From: Bacillota bacterium
GTDB lineage: Bacteria > Bacillota > Clostridia > Saccharofermentanales > Fastidiosipilaceae
Assembly (NCBI GenBank): GCA_023420715.1
Contig: JAEZVR010000060.1
Location: forward strand, 1-16,770
Direction: 5' to 3'
DNA: 16,770 bases
A program made the translations under genes and the position numbers. The notes below the pieces were generated by a model. The model did no database searches. It saw only the letters and a list, made by a program, of their open reading frames with translations, and was not told the origin of the DNA. Of this stretch, positions 13,874-16,770 are shown one piece after another. Within the stretch, counting starts at the first letter, position 1, and each line of letters begins with the position of its first letter.

Positions 13874-15220
13874 ATGGGACAAAAAATCGTTGTTGTCGGT
13901 CTTAATCATGCCGGTACCGCTTGCGTAAACCAAATTAAAGCTTTGGATCCACAAGCCGATGTCACTGTTTTTGATCGCAATAGTAACATCAGTTTCTTAG
14001 GCTGTGGGATGGCTTTATGGATTGGTAACCAGATTTCTTCTGGTGACGGACTCTTTTATGCCAACAAGCAAATGTTCGATGATAAGGGTGTAACCGTTCA
14101 TATGGAAACAGAAGTAACCCGCATCGACTATGCCGAAAAAAAGGTCATCCACCGCAATAAAGATGGTCAAGAAGGAGAGACCCATTATGACAAGCTAATC
14201 TTAGCAACAGGTTCTTCTCCAATTTTCCCACCTATTCCGGGTTTGGATTTGCCCTACATCCAAAAAGCAAAACTCTATCAAGATGCTAAGCTCGCAGTAG
14301 AGCAAATTAAGAATGATACCTCTATCAAAAAAGTGACTGTCGTCGGTGCCGGTTATATCGGTGCTGAATTGGCAGAAGCCTATGAACGCGTCGGCAAAGA
14401 AGTCACCTTAATCGATGCCTTAGATCGGATTCTCGGTACCCATTTTGATCGTGATTTCTCTGAAATCATGGCAGAGCGCCTCAAAGCCAACGGTATTAAA
14501 TTGCAATTAGGTGAAAAAGTCCAAGCTTTCGAAGGCGAAGGTCGTGTACAACGCGTCGTCACGGATAAAGGCACCTACGAAACCGATTTAGTCATGTTCT
14601 GTATTGGTTTTAGACCCAATAATGAACTCGGCAAGGATCACCTGGAATTATTCAAAAATGGCGCTTACCGTGTCAATTTGAATCAACAAACCTCCGATGC
14701 GTCTGTCTATGCCATCGGTGACTGTGCGACAGTGTATGACAATTCAATTCAAGATACCTCTTATATTGCATTGGCAACAAACGCTGTCCGTTCCGGTTTG
14801 GTTGCAGCATTCAATGTCTGCAATACCCCTGTTCAATCACTCGGTGTACAAGGTTCATCCGGTCTCTGCCTGTATGATTTAAAAATGGTCTGCACCGGTC
14901 AAACCGTCGAAACCGCAGAAAAACACGGAATTAAAGCACTTCAAACAGATTTCAACGATTTACAAAAACCAGCTTTCATGAATGAAGCCGGTGAAAATCC
15001 ATCTGTCAAAATCCGCATTGTCTATCGTGAAGATAATCGCCAAGTCATTGGTGCTCAATTGATGTCTGAATTTGATATGTCGGCGGCAATCCATCTCTTC
15101 TCCTTAGCAATCCAAGAAAAGGTCACCATCGATCGGTTGGCATTGCTCGATATCTTCTTCATGCCACACTTCAATCAGCCCTATAACTACATCACGATGG
15201 CAGCATTTACGGCAAAATAA
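13874..15220 (+). CDS. nox: FAD-dependent NADH oxidase, probably water-forming
   Basis: This enzyme of the peroxide reductase/CoA-disulfide reductase family probably reduces O2 to water with NADH, protecting an anaerobe from oxygen and regenerating NAD+. The 448-residue protein has an N-terminal FAD site (IVVVGLNHAGTA, 5-16, His12), the redox-active Cys44 in ISFLGCGMALW, the LILATGSSP motif, the NADH site VTVVGAGYIGAELAEAYERVG, the FAD-ribityl motif YAIGDCATVYD, and the C-terminal interface region FFMPHFNQPYNY. The frame is open 63 bp further upstream, but AAGGAG and the conserved MGQKIVVVG fix the start here. It has its own promoter and terminator. NADH peroxidase or CoA-disulfide reductase are the alternatives; overall resemblance to lactic-acid-bacterial Nox makes oxidase the best call. 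Confidence 0.87.
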   Translation: MGQKIVVVGLNHAGTACVNQIKALDPQADVTVFDRNSNISFLGCGMALWIGNQISSGDGLFYANKQMFDDKGVTVHMETEVTRIDYAEKKVIHRNKDGQEGETHYDKLILATGSSPIFPPIPGLDLPYIQKAKLYQDAKLAVEQIKNDTSIKKVTVVGAGYIGAELAEAYERVGKEVTLIDALDRILGTHFDRDFSEIMAERLKANGIKLQLGEKVQAFEGEGRVQRVVTDKGTYETDLVMFCIGFRPNNELGKDHLELFKNGAYRVNLNQQTSDASVYAIGDCATVYDNSIQDTSYIALATNAVRSGLVAAFNVCNTPVQSLGVQGSSGLCLYDLKMVCTGQTVETAEKHGIKALQTDFNDLQKPAFMNEAGENPSVKIRIVYREDNRQVIGAQLMSEFDMSAAIHLFSLAIQEKVTIDRLALLDIFFMPHFNQPYNYITMAAFTAK

Positions 15221-15246
15221 TTTGTCGAAGATAACCCATTGACAAG

Positions 15247-15278
15247 AAAAGACCCTCATGATTTATGAGGGTCTTTTT
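15247..15278. terminator. Bidirectional terminator between nox and the converging membrane-protein gene
   Basis: The 9-bp GC-rich stem GACCCTCAT / ATGAGGGTC has a 5-nt loop, AAAA before it and TTTTT after it, so it works in both directions. It lies 27 bp after the nox stop and 26 bp past the stop of the minus-strand gene at 15304. Confidence 0.9.
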
Positions 15279-15303
15279 ATACCTTTTATCGAGATCAATA
15301 CAA

Positions 15304-15873
15304 TCAGCGAAACAAAATTGCTCTAACCCGTCCCAAGGCATAACCGTATACAAAGGTAAGCAACAAATCGTGGGCGATGGTTAAAAACCAACCAATCATC
15401 CCAATGATAATCAACGGCAGTCCCAAGCGATCCTGCCACAAGCTGGCAATCGGTGCCAACACGGGGGAAAACAAATAAAAGAAAAAGATCGTTATCGCGG
15501 CGAGTGCTGGCAATTTAAAGGCATATACCTTTAAAACATGCTTTAACCCATGGCGAGGTATCCGACTTTCAATCCAAGCTTTTGGTATTGGCCATAGACC
15601 GAAATAAGCAATATAAGCCCAACAGGAAGGCAGACCAATGAGAAAAAATGCCAGTACGGCACTTGTCAAATAGGTGAGCAAGCCCCAATACTGTCCGCAT
15701 CGTTCGATGGTTAACATCATAAGAATGGATGAGATGGTTAAAAAAGCCATGTGTGCAGTCGGCGAAATCCGATTAAACCATAGGTCGAGCACAACAAAGG
15801 CACACATCAGGGCAGAAAAAGTAAGCGCACGAACCCGCTCTCGTCGGCGCTGGGTCTGTGTTTTAACTGGCAT
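15304..15873 (-). CDS. Polytopic membrane protein of unknown function
   Basis: I do not recognise this 189-residue protein by a specific motif. It has a basic N-terminus (KTQTQRRRERVR) and then hydrophobic segments at about 16-33, 40-56, 63-98 (one long or two short helices), 120-143 and 151-178, so five or six membrane spans, and an Arg-rich end. Size, basic start and layout resemble S components of ECF-type vitamin or metabolite transporters, but I see no diagnostic motif, and no ECF ATPase genes are nearby. The ATG follows GAAAGGA at 5-bp spacing and lies 19 bp after the J-domain gene, so the two are probably co-transcribed. It ends near the shared bidirectional terminator. Confidence 0.7.
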   Translation of the reverse strand: MPVKTQTQRRRERVRALTFSALMCAFVVLDLWFNRISPTAHMAFLTISSILMMLTIERCGQYWGLLTYLTSAVLAFFLIGLPSCWAYIAYFGLWPIPKAWIESRIPRHGLKHVLKVYAFKLPALAAITIFFFYLFSPVLAPIASLWQDRLGLPLIIIGMIGWFLTIAHDLLLTFVYGYALGRVRAILFR

Positions 15874-15892
15874 AGATGTCCTTTCTGATACC

Positions 15893-16306
15893 TTAACAAC
15901 AAGAGATCAGGTCGCCACCCATACATTCACAACACGAATCCGCCACACACAGCGTCAAACAAGGATCACACCCCCCCATAGAACGACGATTTTGATAATA
16001 TGGACTATTCGGATAGCCTTGTTGTCCCCAACCCGACTGTTGATATGGATTTTGTCCATAACCTCCAAAAGGCGACTGTCCCGTCCCTTGTCCACGGTCA
16101 TAAGTTTGACGACGTACAGGATCACTCAAAACCTGATAGGCTTCGTTAATTTCTTGCATCTTTTCTTGAGCAACATCTTCTAAGGGATGGTTGCGATAAT
16201 TATCGGGATGATATTTTTTGACCAACTGTTTGTATGCAGATTTAATTTGATTCTGTGTGCAATTCGGTGGCAAACCGAGCACGTCGTAATAAGATTTCTG
16301 ATTCAT
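15893..16306 (-). CDS. Small J-domain (DnaJ-like) protein with cysteine-rich C-terminus
   Basis: The 137-residue protein has a complete J domain at about 4-70 (YYDVLGLPP, KSAYKQLVKKYHPDN, INEAYQVLSDPVRRQTYD) with the essential HPD at 33-35, so it should stimulate an Hsp70/DnaK ATPase. A linker rich in Gly, Gln, Tyr and Pro (about 72-110) follows. The last 25 residues contain eight cysteines (113, 116, 120, 125, 126, 128, 136, 137) around an ECMGGDL segment. It lacks the zinc-finger and client-binding domains of true DnaJ, so it is a specialised J protein, not the housekeeping chaperone. The tail might bind metal or be anchored or lipidated; this is inference. The ATG has an AGGAG site. I recall similar short J proteins in Clostridia. 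Confidence 0.9.
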   Translation of the reverse strand: MNQKSYYDVLGLPPNCTQNQIKSAYKQLVKKYHPDNYRNHPLEDVAQEKMQEINEAYQVLSDPVRRQTYDRGQGTGQSPFGGYGQNPYQQSGWGQQGYPNSPYYQNRRSMGGCDPCLTLCVADSCCECMGGDLISCC

Positions 16307-16325
16307 AGTATCTCCTACAAGGCGT

Positions 16326-16334
16326 ATTCTATCA
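16326..16334 (-). promoter_or_regulatory. Extended -10 promoter before the J-domain gene
   Basis: On the minus strand TGATAGAAT (16334-16326) is a full extended -10 (TGnTAnAAT). No good -35 sits at 16-18 bp; TTGATT occurs further away. Transcription would begin about 13 nt before the ATG at 16306, just ahead of the AGGAG site. The gene could also be read from the upstream DUF5685-like gene, as no terminator was found in the 128-bp spacer. Confidence 0.4.
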
Positions 16335-16434
16335 CAAATTTAGTCTTATCCTTATTAAATCAACCCGCGGTTTCATCAAAAACACCAAAAGCTGACCAAA
16401 TATCTGGACATGTCAACTGTATTTGAAGCAAGAT

Positions 16435-16770
16435 CTATAATCGCTCTAAACGTTCGTTTAAAAAAACAGATTGACGCACAGCCGGCAATCCCTGAACAAT
16501 AATGTTGTAGATTAACTCCGCATGCTGGCAATAGGGTAACAGGGCAAAAGTTTGATCTAATTTGGTTTCTAAAGCGACCAAATGACGATTGAGGGGCAGA
16601 CAGCGGTCAGCGATTTCCTGATAGGTCTCACTCAAAACAACATCCACATCTCGTTCGCCGCCCGCAGCTGCAAAATCGCTTGCACAAATCTGTTTTAATG
16701 CATTCGGACGCTGCCGTTTTAAATCTTCTTGCCAATCATCCACAGCATCTATCCAGTAAATCCATTCACC
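16435..16770 (-). CDS. DUF5685-like protein (C-terminal part, cut by window edge)
   Basis: The reading frame is open from the right edge to a TAG stop at 16437-16435, giving 111 visible residues. The segment entering the window reads WIYWIDAVDDWQEDLKRQRPN, which resembles the conserved WIYLIDAxDDxxxDxKxGxYNP pattern I associate with DUF5685 proteins. The ending NIIVQGLPAVRQSV also fits. Those aspartates recall the metal-binding motifs of isoprenoid-type helical enzymes, but no activity is established to my knowledge. The GTG at 16743 could serve as a start only if the conserved upstream residues were ignored, so the gene almost certainly begins outside the window. It lies upstream of the J-domain gene in the same direction, an arrangement I believe recurs in Clostridia. 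Confidence 0.6.
   Translation of the reverse strand, partial: GEWIYWIDAVDDWQEDLKRQRPNALKQICASDFAAAGGERDVDVVLSETYQEIADRCLPLNRHLVALETKLDQTFALLPYCQHAELIYNIIVQGLPAVRQSVFLNERLERL

Noticed and set aside
15674..16183. 169-codon plus-strand frame over the membrane-protein and J-domain genes
   Set aside because: It spans two real genes and their junction on the opposite strand; the translation is low-complexity Thr/Arg/Ile-rich with no family resemblance.
16411..16416. Perfect TTGACA on the minus strand upstream of the J-domain gene
   Set aside because: No acceptable -10 hexamer lies 16-18 bp downstream, so it is probably a chance match.

Overview
The window looks like chromosomal DNA from a low-to-moderate GC Bacillota, probably a Clostridia-like or related anaerobe. 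The clues are a streptococcal/clostridial-style fatty-acid gene cluster that uses FabK, strong AGGAG-type ribosome binding sites, TTGACA/TATAAT promoters, extended -10 elements, a lactic-acid-bacterium-type NADH oxidase, and a DUF5685-like plus J-domain gene pair. No phage, insertion sequence, CRISPR array, tRNA or 16S/23S rRNA gene was seen. I cannot name the species.

Region 1 (1-5435, minus strand) is a type II fatty-acid synthesis operon read fabH, fabK, fabG, fabF, accB, fabZ, accC, with accC running off the left edge. Gaps are 3 to 66 bp and several ribosome binding sites sit in the end of the previous gene. Two things differ from the familiar streptococcal order: no acpP lies between fabH and fabK, and fabD is not between fabK and fabG. 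Instead fabD lies upstream of fabH on the opposite strand. The 183-bp divergent spacer carries a near-palindrome resembling a FabT operator that overlaps the fabD -35 element. A second, near-consensus promoter sits just before fabK.

Region 2 (5619-6848, plus strand) is fabD followed by rpsU (ribosomal protein S21), which has its own promoter and a clear intrinsic terminator.

Region 3 (about 6895-13687, plus strand) is a six-gene polyamine cluster: AdoMet decarboxylase (speD), an Orn/Lys/Arg-type decarboxylase (probably arginine decarboxylase, speA), aminopropyltransferase (speE), agmatinase-family ureohydrolase (speB), carboxy(nor)spermidine-type dehydrogenase, and carboxy(nor)spermidine-type decarboxylase (nspC). 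It encodes two alternative chemistries for adding an aminopropyl group: decarboxylated AdoMet, and aspartate semialdehyde with reduction and decarboxylation. The ureohydrolase could serve agmatine or an aminopropylagmatine intermediate. The leader and intergenic regions carry inverted repeats sharing a 10-bp word, and a textbook terminator hairpin lies between the dehydrogenase gene and nspC.

Region 4 (13807-15278, plus strand) is a single nox gene for a flavin NADH oxidase with its own promoter, ending in a bidirectional terminator shared with the converging genes on the right.

Region 5 (15304-16770, minus strand) holds a DUF5685-like gene (cut by the right edge), a small J-domain protein with a cysteine-rich tail, and an unrecognised polytopic membrane protein. 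There is no gene-free stretch longer than 300 bp. The longest spacers are 5436-5618, 6817-7011, 13688-13873 and 16307-16434.
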